Shown here: positions 1 to 11,479 of the stretch, piece after piece
Layout of the letters: every line of letters starts with the position of its first letter
Numbering within the stretch: the first letter of the stretch is position 1
From: Chionis minor
Taxonomy: Eukaryota; Chordata; Aves; Charadriiformes; Chionididae
Assembly: GCA_013398295.1 (NCBI GenBank)
Contig: VZSF01010488.1
Location: 444,688 to 508,687, forward strand
Direction of reading: 5' to 3'
Length of the DNA stretch: 64,000 nt
Program-made: the position numbers and the translations under genes
The notes under the pieces: generated by a model
The model's database searches: none
Told to the model about the DNA's origin: nothing
Seen by the model: only the letters and a program-made list of their open reading frames with translations

Positions 1-312
1 CTCCTCCGCCCCCGCGCCCCGCGGACGGCCCCGCCGCCGCGGGGGGGCCGCGGAGGGGATACGTACGGCGTGGGGGGTCCGACGGCGGCCGGGGCTCCGC
101 GGGGTGCTCCATGGGCGAGCCTAGAGGGGCCGAGCGCCGCGGTGCAGCCCGCCGCCCCTGCGCATCTCCTCGCCGCGCTCCGCACCGAGGTGTCCCGCGG
201 CCGCTGAGCATCCGGCGCAGGCACTGCCAGGGCGGCGGGGCGGCTGGCCGGCTGTCCCCCCCGCGCCTCCCCTTCTCCGCACACGGCCGCGCTCCGGCTG
301 CGTCGAGCAGGA

Positions 313-320
313 CACTTACG
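313..320 (-). other. Donor-like splice site on the minus strand
   Basis: Read on the minus strand, positions 319-313 give GTAAGTG, a good match to the intron side of the U2-type 5' splice consensus. The exon side (CTCCTCCC) is a poor match to MAG. With the inverted CCAAT box about 115 bp upstream on the same strand, a short first exon ending at 320 and a gene body to the left of the window is possible. It is unconfirmed. Confidence 0.25.
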
Positions 321-420
321 GGAGGAGGGAGCTGCCCGGGCTGCCCGCTCGCCTTCGGCAGGGGGCGCGGGCAGGAGCGGCGGCACCGGCGCTCCGGGGC
401 GTCCAGGGCGATTTGTCTCT

Positions 421-560
421 ATTAAAAATGACTTATTGGCGAGGGAGCGGCGAGCGCCTGCTATTTAACTTCAGATAAAATCTATCTGCAAAAGACCTTG
501 GCCGATCATCTTAAAATAAAGCGCTGGAGCCGAGCACTGTCCGAGCCTCACTGCTTGGGG
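421..560. promoter_or_regulatory. AT-rich core within the CpG island: candidate core promoter with GATA inverted repeat
   Basis: An AT-rich insert interrupts the CpG island. Visible elements are ATTGG at 435-439 (a CCAAT box on the minus strand), the TATA-like CTATTTAACT at 461-470, a perfect inverted repeat CAGATA-AAATC-TATCTG at 472-488, and TTAAAATAAA at 511-520. The inverted repeat presents two GATA-factor consensus half-sites in opposite orientation with a 5-bp spacer. The best initiator-like sequence on the plus strand is around 546-554, a little further from the TATA-like box than usual. Calling it a core promoter is inference from position and motifs; the start site cannot be fixed from sequence. 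Confidence 0.45.
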
Positions 561-580
561 AGAGAGAAAGAGCAAGCGGC

Positions 581-639
581 GGGGGGAGGAGAGGGGGGGC
601 TTGCTCGGCGAGGGGGGAAGGGAGGAGGGAGAAAGGGGA
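581..639 (+). other. G-quadruplex-type G-run cluster
   Basis: The plus strand carries several runs of three to seven G within 59 bp (at 581-586, 593-599, 612-617, 620-622, 628-629 and 635-638), separated by short purine-rich spacers and one longer spacer at 600-611. This satisfies the usual four-run G-quadruplex pattern and is typical of vertebrate CpG-island promoters. Confidence 0.6.
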
Positions 640-729
640 GTTTAGCGGCGTCCCATCCTCTCCTCTGAACGGGGTGATGAATCAGAGCCCTCCCCGGGCG
701 GCGCGAGCTGCCGTGCGCTGCCTGCCCTG

Positions 730-1040
730 CCCGCCCTGGCTCTGCTGCCNCCGCCCTGGCTCTGCTGCCTGCCCTGCCCGAGCTGCCTGCCCTGCCTGCT
801 CTGCCTGCCCTGCCCTCCCTCCCTGCCCTATCCGTGCTGCCTTCCCAGCCCGGGCTGCCTGCTCTGCCCGCCCTGGCTCTGCTGCCTGCCCTGCCCGCGC
901 TGCCTGCCCTGGCTGTGCTGCCTTCCCTGCCCTCGCTGCCTTCCCACCCCGCGCTGCCTGCCCTGCCCGCGCTGCCCGCGCCGCTGCCTGCCGGTGCCGG
1001 GTGCCGGCTCTGCCCGCGCTGCCTGCCCCGCTGCCCACGC
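730..1040. repeat. 18-bp GC-rich minisatellite, degenerate
   Basis: From 881 to 970 five units of exactly 18 bp follow each other, each starting GCTGCC (starts at 881, 899, 917, 935 and 953), with a consensus close to GCTGCCTGCCCTGCCCGC. Less regular copies, some with half-unit insertions, extend to about 730 on the left and 1,040 on the right. The unit is a multiple of three, so every frame reads through as a six-residue peptide repeat (for example LPALPA). This explains the open frames on both strands and argues against real coding. The ambiguous base N at 750 lies between two near-identical copies of CCGCCCTGGCTCTGCTGCC, a place where assembly is prone to error. Confidence 0.75.
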
Positions 1041-1290
1041 TGCCGCCCCTTTCCCTCTCCGCCAGCCCGCGGGAGCCGGCTGTCTGCCCAGCGCCTGGAA
1101 GGAGCCTGGGAGAGCGCCCCTTTCCTCTTTCTTTCCTTTCATTTTAGTTTTTCCACCTCCCTCTGGGTGTCCCGCGCAACGACAGCGCTGCTTAGCCTGG
1201 GAAGGCAGCGGGAGCCCGCAAACCGGGCACTGAGGTGGCGGGATCTTGGAGCAGAGCTGGGTGACGGCTGCGGGAGCCAAACTCTGGGAT

Positions 1291-4200
1291 GAAAGGGTTG
1301 CTTCTCCCCCGCAAGCAGGAACCTGTAGCTGGACAGCCCCTCGGAGTGAAGCTGGAAAGCTCATCCCTGCCCGGTGCTGTGGCTAATCCCACCAGCTGTC
1401 ATGCAAAGGGAAAGGTCTCATCGACCTTGTTTTCCTTCTTCTTTACAAGGAGCCCTATGGGGTTTTTTCCTGCCCTCTTCCATCTCCCAAACCGTATCAT
1501 TACCAGTGTGACATTGGGACAGGGTGAAGGGGAGGAGACCAACAGCACAGGGTAGCCTTACTAGATGCCCAGCCTCGATAGCGAAACTCAGATTTATCGC
1601 CTCCCAAAGGGGAACCAAGAAGAAAGCCATCATGCTGTACAGAGAGGGAAACGAGAGCGAGAAAGAGGACTTCAGTTGTCCTGCCAAATCCTTGCTTCCC
1701 TCAGAGCACATCCTGGTAATTAATATCTGCGATCTGAGGCTTCAGCACCAAGCTGTAAAATACTGTTTTAATTTGGGGGCCTGACTTTGGAACACTGTAA
1801 TAAAAGGGGAACCGGGAAAGGAGAGGGAAGGTAACGTGTACTCTTTGAAAAGAGATGCACCAGAGCCTCCCTTATGGCCATTTCTGCTTCAAACACCGGG
1901 AAGATGGACACCTCCATATGTCCCCAGCACCATCACTCCGCTAGACATGTGGAATGCCCACGTCACAGCTTTGAACAGAAGCGTGCAGCCTGCAAGGAAT
2001 CATACTGTCATCCTGCCCCTCCAGACAGCCTCTGCATTACAGTGCAGGATCAAGCTTCCTGGGGACTTCTTGTTTCAAATGGGTAACGAATAAAAAATTA
2101 CAGCTGACTTTTCCCTTTCAACTCCCTCTTTCCTATCTGTTCCACTCTTCCTTCCCTGCAAGTGAGGGGCTTTGTCCATACTTAGTAATTGAGAGAGAGG
2201 GAGAGATGTTGCTCTCCTCACATACATGCCATAGGCTGTGTGGAGTGTACTGCTGATCTTTGCAATAAGCTACTGTTGCATATTTAGATCCAGCACAGTT
2301 ACTCTTACCTTAGACACGAGAGTGCCAGGAGCAGGAAAAGCAAATCTGCCAGATTTCAGTGGGTTGTATTCCTGAGGAAGACATCATTTCTTCAGGAAGG
2401 AACAATTCAACTCCATGGTCAGTGTAACATGATTCAGCTTCTCCAAGGTCCAATCACTAATGTCTTCATATTGGAGCTGACAAGGAAGTAGTCCTTTGGG
2501 AAGAATGAGTCCTTCAGCTGGTCAAATAGAAGAAGGTAATCCCAGTCTTCCTCCTCCAGATCCTTGTATCTCATTTAGGGAAGCACTGTGGAGGAACTCC
2601 TGGCTCTGCTGTAATCACAAGCGTGGCTCCTCTTTACTTCAGCCCATTAAAATTTCCTTGCCCTGTAAATTCAGCAGAGTCTTCTATGAACAGTCCAGTC
2701 GGTATGGTATCTACTTGAGTTGTCAGCAGGCTCTTGAGGCAAAGTTCTTAAAGACAGGCAAACCGGTTTTCTGCCAGGTTGGGACTGATCCAAGGTCCCA
2801 TTGGCTTCACTGAGGGTTTCTTCGCTCTTCAGCTGACCTCCTTAGCCAAAGGCCACTGGGACAAACTCTTCAACTACAGTGGAACTGAGCTTTCCTTCAG
2901 AAATGCTGTTCAGACTGCTCTTTCCCTCCATTGTCACTCCAGCAGAAAGGAGCAAGGAGCACATGCAAGCCCAGATTGATCTTTTTTCTTTAAAATAAAA
3001 AAAAAAAAGAATTCCCGCCGTGAGCATGTGTTACTTTTTCAAAGGGAATACAATACTTAAGAAAATCTGACATTTAGGAATTTTGGACACAGTCCTTTGA
3101 CTTTTATCTGATTCTGTAATATTGGAACAGCATCTTAAGTGGAATATTAGATTTTTTTTAAGTTAATTTTAATTTCAACTGTTTGGATGCTGTTTGTAAT
3201 CTTAGCAATAAGGTCCCAGCAAGGTAGTATCAGCTAGCGTAGTTTTAAAGAATCACAAATTCCGGGTTTACTAATGAACTTTAAAAACGTCCAATTAGAC
3301 TTTAAAATGTAAATGGGCTATTTTTAAAGCTTTGAAATACATTCTAACCTTTAGACGTCTTCCCTGTTACTGCAAAGATAGCTTCCTGACTTGCAGAACT
3401 GAAAGGGTCACAAGCAGAAAATCCGAAGACAATGGCAAGTGATTAATAATTGCTACAGGTTCCAACGGAAGATGGGCACATGGCTTAATTGCTTCAGGCA
3501 CTAGAAGAAAATACAGTGCTGTAATGATAAATACCAAATGACTGTGCTAAACTTACTGCACAACGTAGCTAACCTGCCTAAACATGGACAGTTATGTATG
3601 AAATAAAAATAGTAAATCGAACTGAAACGCATGCAATGCTATTCATATAGGCCATGTTTCTTATTTTGGAAATACTGCTTGGAAAAAAAGAAAGTAAAGC
3701 AAAAAGGCAAAGGTGGGCCAGGGTACTAAGGGCTGAAAAGAGTCTTAGAAGATGAAAAAAAGATGCAGCTTAACCACCATTTTTCAATATGCTTTTAACC
3801 AGATTTTTTTCCCAGTGTTTCAGGGTTACAGCCACTGCCTCAGTTGCGAATTTTGTCTCTGTTAAAGTCAATGAAAGTTTTGCCCAATCTCTGTAAAGAA
3901 TATATTAAAATGTTAACAATGGCTGCCTTGAAATAAAACATCAGCCTGTGCTGTAAGCAAATACAACCTCATCTATATGCATGTTGAAGTACTATTGAAT
4001 TCAACTGGAGTTGCATAGGCACTACAATGACAGATTATGGCCTCCACAGCTTTTCTATATTTGTACTATACAGTGTACAGGCCAGATGCCTCATATCACT
4101 CATGTAAATAATCTTACTCAAATGTTCTTCATATTGCCAACCATTAATTCATCAGACCTCCTCTTCTTATCCCTTCCCCTCTTCACATTTTAAATAGATT

Positions 4201-7200
4201 TCTTTTGTTTCAAGGAAATCTTCACGTTTGAACAGAGTATTTTTATGGTTAGTATAAATACTACAAACAGAGTCCCTTGTCACATTTTATTTCCATTCTT
4301 TCAAGGTCAGAATATGACTGTATGTACCATTCATATTTCTAAATATAAAAATATCTCTGCGAGACTTTGATTTTTATTACATTGATTTCTGCCTACTTAC
4401 AGTCAAAGACGTACCATGAAGTGGTGTTACTCTGTATTCCATATGGAAAAATACAGGATACTCCAACCACTTCAAGAGAAATGCCTTGAATCGATGATGT
4501 TCTTAATTATTTCTCCTGTTGCTATCATGAGAACTCGCACAATGTTGGAGTGAGATGTGACATTCAGCATCAAAGAAGACTAAAACATAATGTATAAACA
4601 ACAGTGTCTGGATCACTCATTGCTTCTGTGATATAAATACAAGCAAGCCTACAGGCTTCACTAGACTTATTCCAGGTGACAGTGTGCACATATATACTCG
4701 GGATTTTTCCCAAAATACTTGAGGTGAGGTGAGACATAAATTATTGTCTATATGAATAAAATTTACAGCCAAGTTTATCTACAGGATTTTCTCATGAATA
4801 ATGCCTTTAAATCCAATAAGAGGAAAAAAATCTCAAGATCATGAATATAATCAGTAACAAAGCTTTCTAACCTTCTTTGCATAGGAAGCTTCTTTTCTAA
4901 CACAATGCATATAATACAGATTTGTATTTGCATTCCACATTTATTTCATCCATTAGATCTTAACAATTTTCTACAGTGGCAATGCAGGAAATAGAAGAGT
5001 TTCAATAATACCCGTAAGAAAAGAAAAGGAAAAAAAAAACAAAACAGAACTTAAAGTAACGGAAGGAGTCTGTACTCAGTCTGTACATTGTCCACAAAAT
5101 ACCACAACTTGGTTGAGTTTCCTGAAGACATAATTAGATTTCAAAAATAGTGTAGGACTAAGTGAATTTCTTAATTAAAATCCAATTATTGGAATACTTC
5201 ACGATGTCCACTCTAGGGGTCATTAGCTGACAGCAACACTGGTTGAAATAATAAAACGTGATAACAAAAGTTTTATTAAAATCTCTGTGTGTATGTGTAT
5301 GGTTTTTAATTGCAAAATAACACAATATATACCATGTCAGCTGGGAAGGCTTTATACAAGACAGGTAAAATATGAGAGTTAAATTGTCTTCCAGTAGGAA
5401 TTGATGTGGGAGAGTGTCTGCTAGGCCAGTTGTCTTCATTTTCTGTGTGACAGCAAGGAAGCCAGCAGGGAAGTCTCCAAAGGCTTCTCGGACCGCCCGC
5501 AAGGCCGGAGGAAGAAGGGATGCTCGCAGCCCAGGGCACTGTTGAAACAGCTGGACAAACCCTGAGCATTCAGGACAGAAGGCTACTCCACGGAGAATGA
5601 GGAGGAATGGCAAAACTGCTCCCCAAAAGCCTGGCAGGGTAGAACACCCTGGCTCTACATCACACGTGCGAAAATGACACACTGTAGCCACACCTTCTGA
5701 AGCAGCATAGTCACCTGTTCTGTATTGTAAGCAGGAATAAATTTCCAGGCACAGCGTTGCTGTCACTGAAGGGAGATCTCCTAGCGTCTTTCCCTCTGCC
5801 CAGCACATCAGAGCAAAACTGACAGGCAGAGGTGCTGGGTCTTCTGCTACAGGCTCACCTGTTCACGGGGAGCTGGGCCAGCACTGCAGCTTTTACACGC
5901 TGCAATAAAGAGCCTCAGAGCTCTGCTGACATCAGGAAGGGAAGCACAGATGAGGAATGACTGGAACTGCTGGTGTCCAAAAGGAAGCTTATTCTCCTTT
6001 AAGGAACCACCTGATAAAGGGATAAATTATCACAGCTAGAAGAGCTTGAGAGCTGAGCTTGGACACCGAACTCTTCCTGCCAAATACCGTTGCTGCTGGC
6101 CGTAGCTAAGAAGAAATGGGTTCCTGGGCGAGTCTTCAGTGCAATATGTGGAGCTCTGCACCCTTGCAGACTGTTCTTACTTCATGTCGAGCTTGTAAAC
6201 TACCTACCCCACGGATTTTGCTAGGAGCCCAGTGAGTAGGAGAACCTGAGTGAGGGGGATACTTTACCTTTCATAATGACATAACTTTGCATCTTTTTTC
6301 CTACCAGGCAAAATGAGCTATCAGGAAACAACTCAGTAGCAATTCTGCCTTTCATATTTTAGACCCTTAAATTTGGGCAGCCAGTCTGCTCCTCTTCAGA
6401 TAAATGAAAGTTCTGAGACTTCCTTCAAACAAGGTGGAGCCGAGCCTTGGTGAGAAGTCTCGTTTGGATACCTTTTGCAAAGAATTTTGAAAGACAGGTT
6501 TTGTCTAACCCCTTCATCTAGAAAATGATTTCATGTAGCCAGGTGTTAAGGCCAGCAAGGAATATCTTTAAAGGCATTCAAGGCTGTTTGCACTTCAGGA
6601 CTGTACATTGCAACTACAGTTATTAGGGCTTTTTTGTTGTATGCAAAAGTAAAACCAGAATTCCCTCAGACTTCTTCATTATCATTTTGTGTGTTTCAGG
6701 CACACATAGGTGTAAAGGACAACCTTCAGTCTGACATTAGCCCACTCATCTGGATGGCATCTTGTCACTTAACTACGAACCAGCTCCAATATTTTCAGTA
6801 TTTAGAGGATAAAAAAGAAATCTGACAATATGGGAAGGAGCTATGTACTTCGTACAAACCATGTGAAAATGTGTCAAATTTCACCTGTAATAGCAATACA
6901 ATAGTTAACTGCTTTTGCTTACCCAAGCCTGCATTTGGTATTAAAACAAAGTGAAATATTTTGGACCAGAATATTGTGAGATCTTTGCTAGAAATGGACA
7001 AATCTTGGAAGAACTTTCACCTTTGATGAAAACCCGAAGTAGGTTTTCATCTTTACTTTACAAGGAAAGAGAAAGCTTTGGGCAACATACCAAAGAAATT
7101 GTAGAGGGAATGAAATACCTACTTTTGCATGCAGTTGCTGCTGAGGTGCGAATATTTGGCTACAAAAAGAGACAGCTGTCAGGATCACTAGTATTAATGA

Positions 7201-7420
7201 ATACATGTTTAAAAACAAAGGGATGTTGATTCATCAAGTTATTTTCCTGTGCCATTGCAATAGCTATACTGCACACAGATGTATTTCCATTTTACTCTTG
7301 AGAAAACTTTACTAAAAAATGCTGGGAAGTGAAGCCAAAAAGCAGAGGAAAGAGAAATAACCAGTTCGCATGGTTTACAGCATTTAATGTAAAAATTCAT
7401 GCTTTCTCTGTCAAAGAGTT
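1291..7420. other. Non-coding stretch, no gene recognised
   Basis: This stretch is AT-rich single-copy-like sequence. The longest open frame is a minus-strand one at 5,808-5,158 (216 codons); it has no recognisable domain, runs through a TG-rich microsatellite, and is treated as chance. Short pieces around 2,785-2,815, 3,860-3,890 and 3,995-4,020 contain a 'gaagtcaatgg'-like phrase that recurs in old interspersed repeats of reptiles and birds, but they are too short to classify. A poly(A) run lies at about 2,995-3,009. No exon with convincing splice sites was found. Confidence 0.6.
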
Positions 7421-7424
7421 ATAA

Positions 7425-7457
7425 GGGGGGCAGGAAGCTTGGGGGGGAGGGGGGGGG
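7425..7457 (+). repeat. G-rich tract with G-quadruplex potential
   Basis: Runs of six G (7,425-7,430), seven G (7,441-7,447) and nine G (7,449-7,457) lie within 33 bp in an AT-rich setting. The two long runs can each supply more than one G-tract, so a quadruplex is possible. The tract ends about 35 bp from the CTCF-like motif at 7,491-7,504. Confidence 0.7.
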
Positions 7458-7490
7458 CGCTTAATTACACTGTATTATTACAATCTTCCA

Positions 7491-7504
7491 CTGCCACCTT
7501 GTGG
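7491..7504 (-). promoter_or_regulatory. CTCF-type binding motif
   Basis: The plus-strand sequence CTGCCACCTTGTGG reads CCACAAGGTGGCAG on the minus strand and fits the vertebrate CTCF core CCACNAGGTGGCAG at every fixed position. Thirteen fixed bases are very unlikely to match by chance in 64 kb. CTCF organises chromatin loops and insulators in vertebrate nuclei. By this motif the site would point leftward, toward the CpG island. Occupancy cannot be judged from sequence. Confidence 0.6.
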
Positions 7505-7509
7505 CTTAG

Positions 7510-10500
7510 CATAATACTGCAAAATACATCCAACATTAAACTTCACATTTGCCAAGGATATGCAGCCAATTACGCATGCAGCAGTCCATAAAGCTAAAGT
7601 AACAAATTGAGAGCAGGAAGAGAGTTTTTCATCTTATATATTGAACAACCTTGTGCCCCTGTCTACAGAGTTGCACCCATCACACGTGATGCTAATATTT
7701 GGGTGTTACTCAAAGGATGTGCCCCAAAGCAGCACGCAGAAAGACTCCCAGGGAGGCTTTGAAACAGGCCAAAGTACTTTAGCATCGCTCCATGTCTACA
7801 CCATGTAATTTAGCACCAAGGATATGCTTTTTGGTTTAAACCACTGCTGTTATTTCACAATGTAACCGAGTACATCACCAAATGAAGGCACCTGTTCCAT
7901 TGCTTGGCCACTCTCACTGTGAAGACCGTTTTCCTAAGCCTACCAGGGTTTCCCTTGCTGCAATCTGAGGCTCTGTTTCCACATCACGCAGCAATGGGAT
8001 CATGGCTTCTGAGCAGAGCCCTTCCACATTGCTACAACACCTTGCATGCATATACATAGTACCTTGGTGGTGAACGTTTTCCACCAACAGATAAGTGGAC
8101 TTCTTAAAGCTGGAAGTGAAGACATATACATCACCCAGAAATAAAATTGATCCATGTCATCGACACATAGCCCGGAGGACATAATCTTTTTGGACAGGAA
8201 AGGTGTATCTTTGAGAAGGAAAATTGTAAAAGGCAAAGGGATGTCAGCAGCAATGGCAGTGACGCTGGCAGACCAGCTCACACTCAGACTGGTACTGTGA
8301 ACTGTGATTCATGGATGGGACAGTCCAGTTCCACGGGCTGGCTCACCCCACGTCCTACTGTGAAACTGCCAGCCTCAGCTATGCAAGACTTGCAGTGATG
8401 GCAAAGACATTTGGAGGACGTAAAAAATTAAGCCAAGGGGAATCAAGTGGTTCGATTTCCACAAGTTTGAAAATCCATGAAACTCACAAATGACAAGTGT
8501 ATGAAAATAATCCCCAGATCAAAATCAGTCCTAGATAATTATGTCTCAGATGATCATGCAGTACCAGTCAAGCATTATACAGCAGGACTTAAATTGGGAT
8601 TCCTGGTTTGGAAAATCAACCATTTACCCTACTAACAGATCCATCTTTCACTTCCCAGCATCTACTCCTTACAGACCTGTGCTGACAAATCTGTTGTTTC
8701 ATGTCATCTGTCAATAGTATATATTATGCTATTTTCAAAGGTGCTGAGCTTATGTAGTGTACCACTCATAAGGTAATAGGATCATAAAACATAATTGCAA
8801 GAAGCACATTTTCAGACGATTCATCTTCCTCTTGAGGACACAAGATGTATCCATGGTTTTATATCCACACATAGATTTAAGGAGACTATCAGATGCTGAC
8901 AGAGGCCTGATTTAAACAGCAATGGTGTTTAAATCTAGCAAGGTGGCCATGATCACTCCAGTTCCCCAGGTAAATTGAGGCTTGCAGATCTCATTTTGTC
9001 TTTACATATCTGGAGGACAGTCTCCAGATGAATGACGATCCTTTCAGCCAAGCACATGCTAAGTAAATAGGCATCTATGTACACATCAGAACTTGGATGC
9101 ACTATTTTTTCAAGTTTGGATATTTCCAGATTCAGATTCATATAGTATATAATATATATTGTGCAATAACATCAGACTATTTAGAATAAAATCTGCTTTT
9201 CTGAGCTGACTAGTTTGAAACATTGTAGTCAAATACATTGCGTAAATTTGGATTCTAGAGATCAGCTAGTCTTAAGGGGGCATTACAGTAAAATTTAAGG
9301 TGGGGTGGGTATTGCATAGTTCAATCATGTTTTAAGTTCAGCTAAATTAAAAACATTGCCAGCGTGGTAGAGAGTACTTAGACAAAAGAGACTTACAGTT
9401 TTAGAACTTGTTCAGTTTAAGCCCTTGCTGACTAAAATTTAGTAAAACCTTGAGCATGGTAGTTTAAACTCCTAGGGTGACTTAAATCCACAGATTTAAG
9501 TGTTTAACTGGATCCAGTATAAAGCTAGTCTGAGAGAATGAAAAATAGGTACCTGCTTGTTTTCCATTTGAGTACTGGGCACTGCAACAGTAGATTAATT
9601 ACCCTTAATTAACTATCTCCTTTGTAGAGGCTTGGAGCAAACTATCTAATGAGACCAGAAGGCGAGTGGAAGCTACTTGATTCACTTAAGGGACAGGTAT
9701 CTGAGCAGATGGGGTGCGCTCACAGCAACCAAGCTTCTGGCCCAGGTAAATGTGACAAATTGAAGGAACCTGGGGAGACGGAAGAGCACTAGCAGTACTC
9801 ACAGAGACATCACAATGCAATCTCAGCTGTGGGCTAACAGCACCTGTGCTGCTAAACAGTCCTGCGGTAGGGCAGCACCCATCTGAAAAGGCATGAACAT
9901 CTCCAGTAAATGGGTTCCCTCAGCTATAGGATATCCACATATTCTTTTGCACTGAGAATATCAGTCATAGAACAAGGAATCTAGCTGACATTGTGGAGAA
10001 GATACACTACAGAAAGATTCAATTGTCAAACACAGAGATAATCCAGTTTCTGATGCCATGGAAAACTGGAAAACCTCTGAGGGCTTCTAGACAGTTTCTT
10101 ATACAACATGAAAGAGGACATGGTAGCTGTGGAGCAGGACAGTATCAGTGTTGAAGGGAGAAAATGTAATCTTCTAGGCTGGGGACTAAAGTGCACTCTG
10201 AAATACTTGCAGTACCATGCTCTCGGAGCCAGAGAAAAGGTACACTTAAAAGCATGGTTGAGAAAATAGCAAAGGCAAAAACATTAATTTTTGGAACTCT
10301 TTGGAATAGTTGAAATCTATATAAAAAGGGAAGCAAAAGCAAACTAGAACAAAGCCATTGATTCATCTAAAAAGTTCTAGGGGACCTTTAAAATAAAACT
10401 CAAGGAAAGTCAATGCTTGTGAAAAAGTACATACTCTTTCCAATCCTCTCTAATGTTATACCTCTTTCTATCCAGACAGACAGCATTCCTCTTACCAAGT

Positions 10501-11475
10501 CCACAGGTCTGGCAAGGCACCTGACCCTCTCATTGCGTGGGGTATCTGACTGCCACGCTATTTGAAGCTCTCTCCCCTCTGTCCCACAGAGGACGTATAA
10601 ATTCTCATTAAGAAAAGGCTATATACATGACAACTCTTGGAAACAGAGCTGCCTCACCTCCACAATGACATGTCAAGGTGACTCAAACACCCAGACTACC
10701 AGTAATTCCTCAGTCATTTCACAGGCAGCAGATACCCATGCCCATGACACAAGGCCCAGCTCCAGAACTGAGAGCAAACTGCTAAGAGCCCAGTTTCAAA
10801 GTATCCTGAGATGGGCTGGGAGCTGGAGCATCCAAAGTTTTGGAATGTTTTTGATAAACACAAGGCCTGAAAGCACAGAGCTCTCAGGGAATAACTGGGA
10901 GGGTCTGCTCTTTGCTCATGGCCATAGCTAGGGAAATTAAAAACAAGGATTCCTTCTTAGTAAGGAACCATAAGGAATAAAGGTTTGGCATTTGATGAAA
11001 ACTCTCTCCTGATTGGACTAAATACCCTGGGGAAAGACTTGTGCGCCTGAATTTCCATTCACTTCAGACATTCCCTCCTTCTGGTGCAAAATACTGGTGG
11101 ATAAATCAAGCAGGACCCTTTCAGTACAGTGGCAGGATGGGGTCATATGATGAGTGTGATAAACCCAGGTCAGTGAGCTGTTAAGAGTTTGAAGAACCCT
11201 CCTAGAGGTGCTCAAAGGTCCCAGAGGACTGCTGCTGTGCAGAAAGGTGTCAGAGGTACCTGCTGTGTTCTATCCTCAGGACTGCCTTAGAAAACAGCAT
11301 AGACATTGCCCACTTATGATTGCATAGCATAACAGCTTGGAAAGCCCACACCAGAAAAAGCCATTATTGACTCAGCTCCAAGCAATGGCCTGCTTCAAAG
11401 CGGCATGCAAAAGGGCTGTAACACATCCGTATATTACATGCACAGTTACTATGCCCATAAGAGCAAAAGAGTTGA
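7510..11475. other. Non-coding stretch, no gene recognised
   Basis: No exon, RNA gene or clear repeat could be supported here. A short AT-rich tract lies around 9,140-9,160. A segment at about 8,790-8,880 loosely recalls the 3' end of old CR1 copies (a 'ggatcataaaacata...' stretch), but the match is too weak to call. Open frames are all under 95 codons and show no domains. Confidence 0.5.
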
Positions 11476-11479
11476 AAAA

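Larger units (their letters stand above)
1..1290. promoter_or_regulatory. CpG island, probable promoter and first-exon region (left end cut)
   Basis: The first 1.3 kb is very rich in G+C and full of CpG dinucleotides, while the remaining 62 kb is AT-rich and CpG-poor. In vertebrates such islands mark promoters and first exons. The island is open at the left edge. It can be divided into a GC-rich left part (1-415), an AT-rich core (about 420-525), a purine/G-rich stretch (about 555-645), a pyrimidine-biased minisatellite (about 730-1,040) and a fading right shoulder. Long open frames occur on both strands only because stop codons are rare in GC-rich DNA; none has a recognisable domain. I do not recognise the gene. 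Transcription could run right (TATA-like TTAAAATAAA at 511-520) or left (inverted CCAAT at 439-435, donor-like GTAAGTG at 319-313). Confidence 0.8.

Noticed and set aside
111..1364. Several overlapping open frames of 60-178 codons on both strands in the CpG island
   Set aside because: They are caused by scarce stop codons in GC-rich DNA and by the 18-bp minisatellite; compositions are low-complexity (Ala/Pro/Gly/Arg) and no domain or reliable splice structure is seen.
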